From the NCBI GenBank assembly GCA_965644295.1, contig CBFFRP010000360.1, positions 62,001 to 126,000 on the forward strand: DNA of 64,000 nucleotides, written 5' to 3'. The translations under genes and the position numbers were made by a program. This stretch comes from Paraphysomonas bandaiensis. Its lineage: Eukaryota > Chrysophyceae. Of this stretch, positions 12,601-24,112 are shown piece after piece. Each line of letters begins with the position of its first letter. The first letter of the stretch is position 1. The notes under the pieces were generated by a model. The model saw only the letters and a list, made by a program, of their open reading frames with translations, did no database searches and was not told the DNA's origin.

Positions 12601-13332
12601 GACAAGGAAGGGCTCCGTCGCAAGGCCAAGTTCTCTGGTTTAAATATCACACTACCTCAGAGTGGACGTGGAAAGATGGAAGAAAGTGATTTTGTGGATA
12701 GTTTGACACTATATCGTAAGCTTACTTATGTAACCGACTTTGTTGCGCGCAAAGAAGCCCAGACACTCGAGGGCGATGATGAGGGCATGAATTCGATATT
12801 CAAGGCCATGGAGGATGCCGCGACGGGGGGAACTGGTAGTGTTGGTAGAAGTGTAGTCGTAGATTGCGATGACGATGATGTTGATGGCGTACCTATTGAT
12901 GATGATATCGATGGACAGCCAATTCCAGAATATGATGATGACATTGACGGTGTTCCTCTTGACGATGATATAGATGGCGTACCTATCGATGACGATATTG
13001 ATGGGGCACCGATGGACGATTGCTCCTCTAATGAGCCATCAGATGACGAAAGCCCTCGTGTCATATCAATTGACGAGCCTGCTTTTATTCCCTCCTCACG
13101 CGATGAAGCTGACCGAGTACGTATGAGGGAGGTAGAAGTTGCCGTAGAGAAGCTGAGAGATGAACTTGAGGGGGAGATAGAGGAAGGTAGAAAGCGGTAC
13201 AGCGATAGTGAAGTTGAAGACTTGTTAAACCAAAAGAGGCAGGAACTCCTGAATGCTAGTATCAGAAACACTTCGAGTGGAGATACAGAGCAAGTGAGCA
13301 CACAAGATGACAGTAAGGGAGGACAGGGGTAG
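9622..13332 (+). CDS. U2SURP: SR140 / U2 snRNP-associated SURP-domain splicing factor
   Basis: Component of the U2 snRNP/17S U2 particle in pre-mRNA splicing. Nine exons: 9622-9866, 9949-10102, 10163-10534, 10654-11178, 11222-11333, 11436-11666, 11775-11897, 11965-12277 and 12357-13332, giving 1,016 residues. Domain order matches the animal protein: lysine-rich coiled region with IYDEF and KTFVRGG; an RRM (TTNLYVGSLAP, GFVSF); a Pro/Gly-rich linker of PPG-I/A-P repeats; a SURP module (FLFD, YYRWR); an RS-rich segment; a CID domain (RLYLVSDILHNS); acidic DDIDGVPI repeats; and a C-terminal basic-acidic helix. The linker and RS stretch look longer than usual. All introns are GT-AG with phases that join exactly. 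Convergent with the methyltransferase. Confidence 0.96.
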
Positions 13333-13882
13333 ATAAATTATGAAGTAGCTAGATCATTGATATGTAAAAATTAAAAATATTCAGCCAATTGGTGCGTAGA
13401 AATCCATTGGGTCTTTTAAATTGAACTCTTCTCATTACACATGTCATTCTATGCTGTAGTTAATGACTTTGACTTATGAAGCTACTATTGCCTCCAATTT
13501 TGACTTTCACTGAGTAGTTAGCAGGGCTGCGTCTCAATTCATTGACGTAGGTTGTATTCAATTATAATCGCAATTATTACTTCCTATCTCAATTTCAATT
13601 ATTTAGTAGCTACTAAACTACATTACCTGCCAATATAGCTCCTTGAACTGTCATTTCATTCCAGAGGCGACGGTTCATACGTAATAACATAAGTAATTCT
13701 AAATGCAAATAATAGTGGGTTGGAATAATCGTTTTACTATAAACCACGACTTCCCATCTTTTCTTAATAAATACATTAGGGATTCAGTTTAAGTAGCTCG
13801 CTAGATATGGTTTGCAAACATTTACACAAACGCGAAAGCACTCAAGGAATTAGTAATTTACAAGACAACATCTAAAAGAGCA
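13333..13882. other. Tail-to-tail gap
   Basis: AT-rich gap between convergent U2SURP and the methyltransferase. It contains the hAT-like fragment and otherwise nothing I recognise. Confidence 0.5.
13524..13690 (+). repeat. hAT-like element end / MITE fragment
   Basis: Begins GCAGGGCTGCGT and continues with ATTGACGTAGGTTGTATTCAATTATAAT, then ACATTACCTGCCAA and TCATTCCAGAGGC. The same landmarks occur in the same order at 48155-48330, and the CAGGGCTGCG end occurs inverted at 32740-32822. A CAGGG-type terminus is typical of hAT transposons. No coding capacity. Confidence 0.6.
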
Positions 13883-14641
13883 TCATAACAATCGCTTGAA
13901 TATAAAGCACCCTTCTTCACCGTCCGGAGAACTCCAGGAAAATCCATATCTATGCGCTGTATCAAAAACTTTGTCTATCTTCACATTTCGCCTAGCGTAT
14001 GCAAGGATAAATATTCCCTTGTCATCTTTGCGCAATAACTGATCAACTGACTCGAAGAGTGGAATTAAAATATCCTCTACGTATATAATGTCACTACCCA
14101 TCACTACATCAAACCTTCCATCATCAGATGGCAACCCACAATGAGCACGAAACTCAGGAAGTTTTAATCCCCATCGTAATTGTTTACAACATACATTGTT
14201 ATTGCAAACAGTCAAGTTGTTGGCCACATTCTCTCTCATCCCAGCAAGAGATTCAGAATCCCCATCCGTTATGCATACATACTTTGCCCCAAGAGCAGCG
14301 GCTAGTATACCACATAACCCCAGCCCCCCTCCAAGCTCTATAACAGTCTTGTCCCTGACATGATCCTCGCAATACGACACCAGATGATTGCACAGTATAG
14401 GAGCAGCCCGCCAGAGAGTCAGACCCGTTGAATTAAGCATTTGACCGTTCTCTGACTTGTGTCCGCGTAGTGTTATGGTGATATCTCCCTTATCTGAAGG
14501 AAACACATGAACGAACGTGTCCATAGGATCAGGATCAGCAAACAGATCACCCACACAACCATCATCACCATCCTCTAACATCTCCACCCACGGAGACTCC
14601 GTGTATTCTGATGGATTCGTTTCGTTTGTTGGGGATGCCAT
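13883..14641 (-). CDS. METTL21-like protein lysine methyltransferase
   Basis: Intronless 252-residue S-adenosylmethionine-dependent methyltransferase of family 16 (METTL21/FAM86 type), which methylates lysines of chaperones, elongation factors and similar proteins. Visible motifs: TGLTLWRAAPIL before the Rossmann core, motif I VIELGGGLGLCGI, the acidic ribose-binding loop TDGD, and the post-motif MGSDIIYVEDI characteristic of the group. An acidic 40-residue N-terminal tail precedes it. The target protein cannot be told from sequence. It is head-to-head with the ABC-F gene across a 320-bp microsatellite. Confidence 0.88.
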   Translation of the reverse strand: MASPTNETNPSEYTESPWVEMLEDGDDGCVGDLFADPDPMDTFVHVFPSDKGDITITLRGHKSENGQMLNSTGLTLWRAAPILCNHLVSYCEDHVRDKTVIELGGGLGLCGILAAALGAKYVCITDGDSESLAGMRENVANNLTVCNNNVCCKQLRWGLKLPEFRAHCGLPSDDGRFDVVMGSDIIYVEDILIPLFESVDQLLRKDDKGIFILAYARRNVKIDKVFDTAHRYGFSWSSPDGEEGCFIFKRLL

Positions 14642-14680
14642 GATCTATACAAGAATGACCACTATGAGACACTTAACACC

Positions 14681-15002
14681 ACATACATACATACATACAT
14701 ACATACATACATACATACATACATACATACATACATACATACATACATACATACATACATACATACATACATACATACATACATACATACATACATACAT
14801 ACATACATACATACATACATACATACATACATACATACATACATACATACATACATACATACATACATACATACATACATACATACATACATACATACAT
14901 ACATACATACATACATACATACATACATACATACATACATACATACATACATACATACATACATACATACATACATACATACATACATACATACATACAT
15001 AC
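14681..15002 (+). repeat. (CATA)n microsatellite in divergent promoter
   Basis: About 80 almost perfect CATA units (TATG on the other strand) filling most of the 503-bp interval between the methyltransferase and ABC-F starts. Confidence 0.97.
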
Positions 15003-15144
15003 TTACGTACATGTACCTGTGTACTGTATATGGTGCACTCTGTTCTCAATCCACTGAGAGGAACTCTCCACTCTCATATATATGTATGTATATCCCCATA
15101 TATAACCACATCCCATACACATATCTCTCTATCCACATATATCT

Positions 15145-18100
15145 ATGGGTCCAAAGAATCAGAAACACAAAGCAGTGTCTTCCGGATCAAAGTCATCTTC
15201 TGCTGCTGTTTTAAATGATCCAAATAAAAAAAATAAACGAGATAATCATAATAAACAAACCACAGATAAGAAGATGGATAAGAGGACGGATAAGAAGACA
15301 GAGAAGGCTGAGAAAAGGGAGATGGAGGCTAGAAGAATCAGAGAAAGAGATGCGATGATGGATATATCTGATGATACAGCAGAGGAGGAGGAGCATGATA
15401 GTATCGTAGGGTCTCATATGACACACAAGTTTACTGTTGATAAGTTTGGTAATACTGTATCAAAAGCAAAAGCTAAGGAAGAGGAACGTATTGAGGCGAT
15501 GCGGGCTGCTGCTAGAGCTCGACGTGCTGCGAAAGAGGCTGCAGGGGAGCTTGGTGCATCAGCTGATGTGACATCTAAACAACGAGCGAAGGCTGATGTG
15601 GATAGTGGCATCTCCGCCTCATTATCTTCTTCTCTGAAACTTTCTCATAAAGAAAAGAAAGCTATCAAGGCTGCACAAAGATCCGAGGCAGAAAACTCAT
15701 CTCGATTGGCGGAGGAGGCTGACGGACTTGGCTCGTTTTCCCTATCTGTGCAGCGTCAACATGCCTTTTCCACAGAAGGTATTAGTCATATTATTTGCAT
15801 TACATATTGCTCATACTCTGTCTGTAGGAGATGGAGAGGATGGTATACTCAGTGCCACTGATATTATAATACCTAGTTTTACACTGACGGCTCCTGGGCG
15901 AGTGTTGTTGCAGGATGCCACCCTGCGTATTGTGAGTGGACGCAGATATGGACTATTAGGACCTAATGGAAGGTCCGTGACTGTGATAAATCTTCATATA
16001 GGGATGTGTTCACTACTACCATATATTGTAACTATAATATGCTAATGTTTTCACCGTAGAGGAAAGACCACGCTGTTGAAGTTTTTGGCCGCTCGTAGAT
16101 TACCGGTGCCCCCTGGCGTTGATGTTTTGCTCGTGCAACAAGAGGTGCTCGCCTCTACAGACCCGGTTGTTGAGCAGGTAGTCATATACAAGTCCTCGTT
16201 ACATCATATGTCTGCACTGGCACGTCGATCATGAATGGTGCTTACAGTACTGATGTAGTATCTGCCTGTGGTGTCTAATAACTAACACTGACTTCTTTTT
16301 TTGTCGTACTGTTGTGATTCTGGATAGGTGTTGAGTGCAAATGCTCGACGATCATCTTTGCTTGAAGAGGAGGCGCAGCTATTGGCAGAGTTCAAGGCTC
16401 AGGATGACATGTCCTCTGCGCCAGAGACCGAAGGCTCTTCCTCTGTTACAAGTCCTCCCCCTCCCCCTTCTGAGGGACAGTGGACAGAAGATATATGGAA
16501 CTTAAAGCTCGATCGATTTGCCGCAATAGGAGAGGAACTCGAGGCTATTGGGGCGGATGCTTGTGAAGCTAAGGTATATTTTATTTTCTAATCTGCACAT
16601 ACTTCCCAGTGAGTGAGTGATCACACAAGTATTTCATGCTATAATGCGTCGTATACTTGACAGTAAGAAACCAAAGGAATGATGTAGATCTGTCTTGATA
16701 GGTGAGAAGGATTCTTACTGGTCTAGGGTTTTCGGAAGAAATGCAAGATGGCCCATCAACAGTTCTCTCAGGGGGTTGGAGGATGCGTGTGTCACTTGCT
16801 CAGGCACTCTTCATGGAGCCGAAGCTCCTTTTGCTAGTGAGTGCATATTTGTATATGCTGTTTTATATATTCTAGTTATATTCTTTTCTGCGAATTTATA
16901 TTAAAAATTTACTATACAGGACGAGCCGACGAATCATCTGGACCTAAATGCTGTGTTGTGGCTTGATGACTACTTGTCCAATTACTGGACTGGATCATTA
17001 CTAGTCGTATCTCATGATGCAGATTTTCTGGACTCCATATGCACGGATATTATTCACTTAGACTCGAATCAACTCCACTACTACAGGTGTGAATTTATGG
17101 TCTATGGAAGCGTCTAATATGGATCTGTAGTGGGTCATACTCTAACTTTGAAGGTATGCGTGGCCAAATCGAATCCAAAAAGGAGAGGGATTATAAACAT
17201 CAACAAAAGACTCTGAAAGAGTTTAAAGCGCAAGGATTAAAAACTGACAAAGCAGAGCGTAAAGCAATGCAGAAGCTTGGAGTTTTGAGTTTGTTAGAGC
17301 CACCTAAAGAGTACAGAGTGAATTTTAAATTCAAGGCTAATGAGACAGATGCGGGGGCTGCCGTGGATGTGCTAGATGGAAGCTTTTCGTACGGTGATAG
17401 GGAGCTGTTTTGTCAACTGCGGTTTCGGGTTGATACTTACAGCAGAATTGCTATAGTAGGTCCCAATGGCGTAAGTAGCACTGGAAATTTAGTGTTTTTA
17501 TAATATGTTTTCAGGCTGGAAAGTCTACTTTACTGAAGCTTATCACTGGTGGCCTTCAAGTCACCTCTGGGGAGGTTCTGAGGCATAGTCGATTGAGGAT
17601 AGGAAGATACGACCAGCACTTCGAGGAGTTGTTACCTTTTGATATTACACCTGTTGATTTCCTTACCTCTTCTTATAGCGTCGATGTCTCGGAAGCGAGA
17701 AAGTATTTAGGTACTCAGCATATATCCGGGATTGAAACTGTAACAGTAATACGGATAATTTAGGGATGTTTGGACTGGATGGGACACGACATTTGATTCG
17801 TATTAGACAATTGTCAGGAGGTCAGAAGGTTTGTATATTTGCCTGTGGTTTGCTGCTATTGTAAAACTCATGCAGGCAAGGGTTGTATTGGCTTCATTAT
17901 CTCTGCAGAAGCCACATATTCTTGTACTTGACGAGCCTACCAATCACCTCGACATGGAGTCAGTGGAAGCTTTGATATCAGGCATTCGTGATTTCCCTGG
18001 TGGTGTGGTGTTGGTTTCGCATGACGCGCGTTTGATATCTGCCACGGAGTGTGAGCTTTGGGTGTGTGGAGATCGTAGTACCGGGACTGGAGTTCGCGTA

Positions 18101-18247
18101 GAAAACAGAGGATTTGAGAGATATAGACTTGATGTAATTACTGAAGTTCACAAACAGCAAGAAAGAGCAGAAATGAAAGCAAAGGAGCGAGCACGGGTTA
18201 AGAAAAATGAAAGAGCAGGACGATTAAGTAGAAGACGAACAGCTTAG
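15145..18247 (+). CDS. ABC-F family ATPase (GCN20/ABCF1-like)
   Basis: Soluble twin-cassette ABC ATPase without membrane segments, of the family acting on ribosomes and eIF2 signalling. Ten exons: 15145-15778, 15828-15972, 16060-16177, 16328-16573, 16702-16836, 16920-17086, 17131-17470, 17515-17710, 17764-17828 and 17876-18247, giving 805 residues. A lysine/glutamate-rich N-terminal extension of about 210 residues precedes cassette 1. Cassette 1 has Walker A GPNGRGKTT, signature LSGGW and Walker B followed by DEPTNHLDL; the Walker A glycine-lysine pair is completed across an intron. A linker follows, then cassette 2 with GPNGAGKST, LSGGQKARV and DEPTNHLDM, and a basic tail. The long N-terminus suits ABCF1/GCN20 better than ABCF2. 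Confidence 0.95.
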
Positions 18248-19231
18248 AAGTTTATGTTTTCAGTCGTATTACACTGTGTGCCACGGTCATATTATGACAC
18301 GGAAGATGATTATGTGTGTCACTCATTGATGTGCGTTTTGCTTGTAATGAGTGAATTTCGTTTATTTAATGAAGTTGTAATACTACTTATCTTTTTGATG
18401 CAGAAACGGTCATTGCTTTCGACTTTCATGTTGCATATAGATCTGACAATGACAGTACACATATAAGACTTAGGATTGACTGGTGAACATATGATAAATA
18501 AGCATGTTAATGAGAACAGATGTTCACTATATGTTAAATTACTATGCAATGTTGTGAAGCATTTAGAATTTGGATGCATATTTATAGCTCTTTCGTCGTG
18601 TGCAACGAAACAAGCTGAAGCTTTACGAGTGTGGAGCAAGTATATTTTCAGTTTAATGCTCAATTCCAACGTTGAAGTTGATTACTTCTAATACACTTGT
18701 CAAAGTACACAGTAATTTGTCTTTCAAGAAGTCATCTCAAACTCTGTGGATTTAGCTATTATGTATTTATATTACGAACTAAAAGAGGTGATTGAAACAT
18801 AATACTCCTAATAGGCAGATTCACAAATAATAGAGGAAGCTATGCGCCAGGTTCTTAATAAAGAAAGTACTTGGGAAAGTCTTTGACTGTTGCTTATGAT
18901 AAGAAGGTTACAAAAATTGAGAGGTCTAACATGAGTGGTGATTGGAGCCTATCATGGACTGAAGTGGAGGCAATTATGAACCAGTGAATCCCACGGCCAT
19001 GAAAAAGCGTCATATAATAAGCAATTCAAGAGGGAAATAGTGGTTTTTGTGGAGGCAGTAAGCTTTCTACACCATCACTAGTAAAATATATGCAGTCAAT
19101 GTGGGTTGAAGCATAATGAAGCTAATACAAATGGGAAATGTAAACGGGTTACAGATGGCGTATTTGATCCTTTTGGGTTTATTTTGGACACACCCAGATA
19201 CCTCGAGAAGACTCAAGTATATAACCATTGG
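18248..19231. other. Intergenic sequence after ABC-F
   Basis: AT-rich sequence with several short frames on both strands (for example 18476-18691 + and 18319-18669 -). These overlap antisense and lack family resemblance. Nothing supportable. Confidence 0.4.
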
Positions 19232-19576
19232 CTAATAAGCGGACTGAACCAATACAGGATCCTCTGGAGTCGACACCGACGAATCATCATCACTGTCCTG
19301 TACCCGTGGAGACGATACAAACGCTTCAGCTCCGGAGGTTGAATTACGTGCAGTATGCACCCAATTCTGTACAGGAGACAGAGGAGTATCCGTACCACTT
19401 CCTGGTTCTGTATCATTCTTGTTCATACATTCCTTGGCTGGAGAGTCCTTATTTGAATTGGATCTTTCCTCCCTCACATCTGCTATAATGGAATGATTGT
19501 CAATATATACCCGTTTTGGTTGGAATACAGCCTCACCGGATGACAAGGTCCCCTCCGGGCTGATTGGCTGTCCCAC
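19232..19576 (-). pseudogene. Orphan exon-like ORF downstream of the NEK1-like gene
   Basis: An open frame of about 115 codons, rich in Ser/Asp/Glu/Pro, with a low-complexity composition like a regulatory tail. It has no ATG at its start. It opens just after a splice-acceptor-like GAGCAGCAG and upstream the frame reaches a stop. It could be a lost 3' exon, an alternative terminal exon of the kinase gene about 350 bp upstream on the same strand, or a relic cut off by the 132-bp transposon at 19630-19761. Ends with a stop after LVQSAY. Confidence 0.35.
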
Positions 19577-19629
19577 CTGCTGCTCAGGAATAGTCGTAGC
19601 TAGGCTGTCTACTTAAGATATATCTACAC

Positions 19630-19761
19630 CAGGGCCTGATAACCATTAATGTCCCACTAATGGTAGTCCAGTTCCCGGAAATTATAATGGCAATAATGAA
19701 AAATGTCCCGGAAATTATAATGGCCATTAATGCCATTACCATTAATGGTTACCAGGCCCTG
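19630..19761. mobile_element. hAT-type MITE with target-site duplication
   Basis: A 132-bp palindromic element bounded by CAGGGCCTGATAACCATTAATG and its near-perfect inverse (CATTAATGGTTACCAGGCCCTG). Flanks are ATCTACAC (19622-19629) and GTCTACAC (19762-19769), an 8-bp target duplication matching 7 of 8. CAGGG termini with 8-bp duplications are the hAT hallmark. The interior contains two copies of TCCCGGAAATTATAATGGC. Far too short to encode a transposase. Confidence 0.88.
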
Positions 19762-19926
19762 GTCTACACAATATCATTATACCATAACCCACTTAAGCGA
19801 TACACACACTGAGAAGTTCATAGATAAAGTAGTCATTTCATTATTACAGAGTAGGCGCTTAACTTGTTTAATGAAGATATGCAACAAAAATATACAGACA
19901 TTAAGCAGGTGTAGCATTGATGTTCA

Positions 19927-22900
19927 TCAAAAATCATCATCTACAGTGTTGTCATTATTATCGCCTTGCATCAATGCATCAGCGAGCATACATTGTAGGT
20001 CAGCCATTTCTCCGTCCTCAGCATTCTCGCCTCCAGATTCATCATTACCACTACCTAGCCTACTGCTTTCTTCTTTCTGAGCTTCTCTTGCAGCTTCTCT
20101 CTCGGCTCGTGCTATCTTAGATTCGGAGAGGTCATCGGAATATTTGTCATTGTCATTGTGTCTTGTAAGCCAGGTATCGAGAGTTTTAACAAGGTCATCG
20201 TTTTCCAACTTTTCATTGCTATCACCCACCCCATTATCACTATCAGATCCAGATGAGTACGAAAATATTTCGCTATCGTCCAATTCAAGACGCTTTTGGG
20301 CGCTGTTAGGGGTACGGACGGACTTTTTGGCCCTGTCCTTCCCCCCAGGCCCTTTCCCCTTATTTACTCCAATTGCTCTATTCACCTCCTCATTCGCCGC
20401 AGCAACCTTACCAAGAATCTCATCCAGATTAGGTCGAGCAGAGGGCCCATCACGAGGCCTACTACTGGAAATTCCTGAACCATTTCTACGAGCTCGCTGG
20501 TTTCGATCAGGGGTTTTCTCCTCCTCGGGAATAGTAGAAGATTGAGATACTAAGTACAGTGATATATCAATTTAAAAGCATCAACTTCTTTTCTCATACC
20601 TTTCTTGAAACTCTGAGCACCTTGCTGCTGCTGAGCTTTCAGCATACGAAATTTCTGATTTATTGTACAGCAGTTGATGAGCTTTTTTGTTTATAATACT
20701 AATAGAGTATACCTCTTTGGCCTGAATTCTGGCCTGATGCTCTCGGCCATGTTTTGCTTCTATGGCTTTCAGTACGACCTCTTCATCTTCTTCAACCTCA
20801 CGAGCAATTGACTCTACAACCGCAGTTAGTATCATACACGATAACGGGAGTGGAAGCTCACCGCCATAAGCTCTGATTAAGGTTGCGCTTTCTTGCACTT
20901 CCACTGCATCATCCTCGTCCCCACCCAAACTTTCTCCCACGTTTTCCTGAGGAGGATTCACTACAGGACGAAAAGGATCCACAGGAGTTCCCCAGCCCTT
21001 TCGAGATCGCCGCCCACTATCCTTATTACCACGTTGACGCCTTGCGGCTGGTGGCTGATTGCCCCCCCAGTCGACAGTCATATCGTCGTCATCAGCGGTG
21101 CTGCTGCCATCGCTAACGTTGCGCTGCGCCCTTGACCGATTCCAATTCGATGAGTTGCTGTCACGAGATCTAAAGGGATTCAAATTGGCTTCACTTGAAG
21201 ACTCTTTGCTGTTGGAGCGGCCCCTGTCAGTAGACTCGACGGATACAGATGTCTTCTTGTCAGACCATGCTCCACCGCCTCCAACTGGATTCATATCATT
21301 CCCTTCGCTCAGATCAATGCTGAAAGCAACTGCCTCAGGGCGCCCTTCTTTTCGCATTGCCCGGCGCTGAGCTCTGTTTTCGGCAGCAACTGACCGCAGA
21401 GCCTTTGCAAACGTAAAGAAAACATTAAGCACATCCTACAACATACACAAATAGCAGGGTACCTCTTCTCGCTGTCGAGCATCTTCTTCCCTCTGCTTTT
21501 CTCGGCGACGTTGTCGCTCAATATGACTCTCGCTCTGCTCCGAATCGTCATCAAATCTAGTGGGACTGTTTGGCATCTTACTAACAAGAAATTATAAGAT
21601 TGATAATTGCATACCTCCGGCTGCCATCCCCATAACCCCCACCGCCTGATGGCCTTCTAACAGGCTCACCTTGTCTCCTGCGCTGCTCTTGCAGTCTCGC
21701 CTTCGCTGCCCTTGTCTCTTCATATGCAAGCTGGAGCTACAACAAATATCAGTGACGCTACAAAATAATTAACGTCGCTTGCCTGTCTCTGTCTTTCAGA
21801 ATTCTCTCGTTCACGTTCCCTTTCCCTCTGTGCTTTTACTTGTGCTATTCTATCCTCACCTGCAGCACAGCACACTCAGATATACACCACCATTTCAGGT
21901 CACATGAATAAAATCCTCCATACAGAGGCCTAGTAAATTCAAATGTATCCACTACGGGGATGTACCTGTGAGCGGCGCGTCGGAATAACCTATCATATTT
22001 CTGCCGCCACCCTCTTGCACCCCACGTAGTCCAGCTCGACTACCTCCCTCTCTCTCATATTGCTCAACCCGTGCCTTTATCTGCTGCGCCGCGGCTCGAT
22101 TCGCAAAAAATTCCCTTGAGATCAACAAACATGAGATGTCCAAATGTAAATTTTATAGAGAGTTTTCACCTCCTGGCAGCACTCTCGAACTGGGAAGAGT
22201 CATTTCCCCTGTGCGCCATCTCGCGGCCAGAATATTCATCGTGGCCATAGCCGCGTCCTCTAGATAGGTTTGTGGCATCATGACCGGCCTTCTGCTTGTT
22301 CTCTCTAGCCTTGGCTTGGTTCTCCTGCGTTCCATCTCAGTGCTACTTCTTTCAAAAATAAATCATAGACCCACCAAATATATATTCCGCACTTCATCGG
22401 CTTGCTTTTGTTGTTGCTGGAGCTGGTATATCTCCATTTGATGTTGCTTTTCACGCTGGCGCATCTGCTCTCGTATTGCTGCAACCTCTTCATCAGCAGA
22501 AGGACGCCTCCCAGGAGCACGGGATGTTTGTCCAACCGACGACACAGACGCTGATGGAACAAGTACTACATCTTCTGTAGCATCTGACCCACTTCTCTCC
22601 TTACGCCTTTCCTGGCTACAACACGAATAAACGTTAGCCTACAACCGACACCTTGTAGTCCTCTCACCGGAATTTTCGCAGTTTTTCTCTTTCCTCTTCC
22701 CTCTTCGCTTGTCGTTCTCTATGCATCTACAAATTTCAGTTTATATAATTATCACATGAAGTTCCCTATCACCACCTGTTCTACTTGATGATTCTTTTCT
22801 TTTTCTCTCTGCTCTACACGCTGTCTCTCACGTTCTTTCTCAATAGTTCGATCGACCTCCTCTGGGTCAATTGCGGGACTATGCGTCACCGCACTTTCCG

Positions 22901-23887
22901 CCCCACCTGTGCCCATGCGAATGGTATGAGAGAGTAGACGGCTAATGTGACCAGTCACGAATTCAGTCCGCACAACGTCTTTCACAGTCGGGCGCTTCGC
23001 TGGATTCTTCATGACCATCTGTCTCGTCTACACCAAACAATCAAAATTAATAAGCAATCCCTAAAAGCTACAATGTCGAGATAATGCCAAAGAGTTACCA
23101 GGGCTAATATCTGAGGGCTGTAATTCTCCTCTATGATGGTCCAACTAGGGTCAGCAGAACAGATCTTCACAACTAAAGCTGGTAAACTCTGAGCTGTAAA
23201 TGGAAGTTCCAGCGCCAACAACTCATATAGAACAATACCTATAAGAATATACATTGGTGTAATTACATAAGCTCGTTTGATAAAGTGCTGTGTCTCCCAC
23301 ATACCTAGTGACCAAATATCAGAACTACGTCCATAAGGTTTAGATTCGCATATCTCAGGAGATAAGTAGTACGGCGTCCCTATCTGAGTACGTGCTTCAT
23401 CTCCAGATGCATCCAGGATTTTGGCAATCCCAAAGTCGCCTAATTTAACAATGCCTTTGCTCGTAAGGAAAATATTTTGTGACTTAAGATCACGATGCAA
23501 AATATTCTGATCATGTACATGTTTCAATGCTAAACATATTTGAACAAATATTCTCATAACTTCTTCTTCATCCCATCTTTGAGCACTCTTCTTTCTTCTC
23601 TGTACAGCACCAGTGAGATCCCCTCCATCCGCATACTCCATTACTATATATAACTTTGAGTTCTCTACAAAACTCTCCACATACATCGCTATATTAGAAT
23701 GATGCATTTGACGGAGTACTTCAACTTCATTCTTTGCTGATTGTTGTTCTGATTCTTTTAAATGGCCGATAACAATTTCTTTAATAACAAAATTTTCTTT
23801 TGGATTTGATTTTAAGCTGACGAGAATAGCCGCCCCATATGAGCCCTTACCAAGATACTTCACCTTCTTGTACTTCTTTAGAGACAT
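19927..23887 (-). CDS. NEK1-like NIMA-related protein kinase
   Basis: Ser/Thr kinase of the NIMA family (cilia and cell-cycle signalling), 1,084 residues. Thirteen exons, 5' to 3': 23887-23305, 23238-23099, 23027-22776, 22726-22668, 22615-22371, 22335-22170, 22114-21966, 21859-21783, 21736-21615, 21580-21463, 21402-20713, 20630-20600 and 20549-19927. The kinase domain (about residues 4-260) shows GKGSYG, the ATP lysine in FVIKE, the catalytic loop HRDLKSQN, DFG and the activation segment GTPYYLSPEI. Glu/Arg/Gln-rich coiled coils follow, with NRAAAQQIKARVE resembling the NEK1 basic region. The tail is acidic and ends near ADLQCMLADALM. The intron at 21782-21737 has a GC donor. The start abuts the largest microsatellite. 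Confidence 0.93.
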
Positions 23888-24013
23888 TGAGATTGTGGGG
23901 ATGGGGTGAGAGTTTATTAGTTGAGACTTGAGGGTCTCTCAGATGTGATTGAGAGAGACTGTCATTACTATGACATGATGCTATATATAAACACACCTGG
24001 AATATAACTAACA

Positions 24014-24014
24014 G

Positions 24015-24105
<91 letters not shown>

Positions 24106-24112
24106 TACATAT
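24014..24112 (+). repeat. (ACATAC)n hexanucleotide repeat
   Basis: About sixteen hexamer units between the NEK1-like start and the tetranucleotide array. The hexamer is the CATA unit with a CA insertion, suggesting it arose from the same array. Confidence 0.95.

Noticed and set aside
18319-18691. Overlapping sense and antisense frames of 71-116 codons
   Set aside because: Chance frames in AT-rich sequence, with no motif, splice logic or conservation.
21436-21462. Acceptor at 21436 giving a 27-nt intron in the kinase gene
   Set aside because: Too short compared with all other introns; the acceptor at 21403 gives 60 nt in the same frame.
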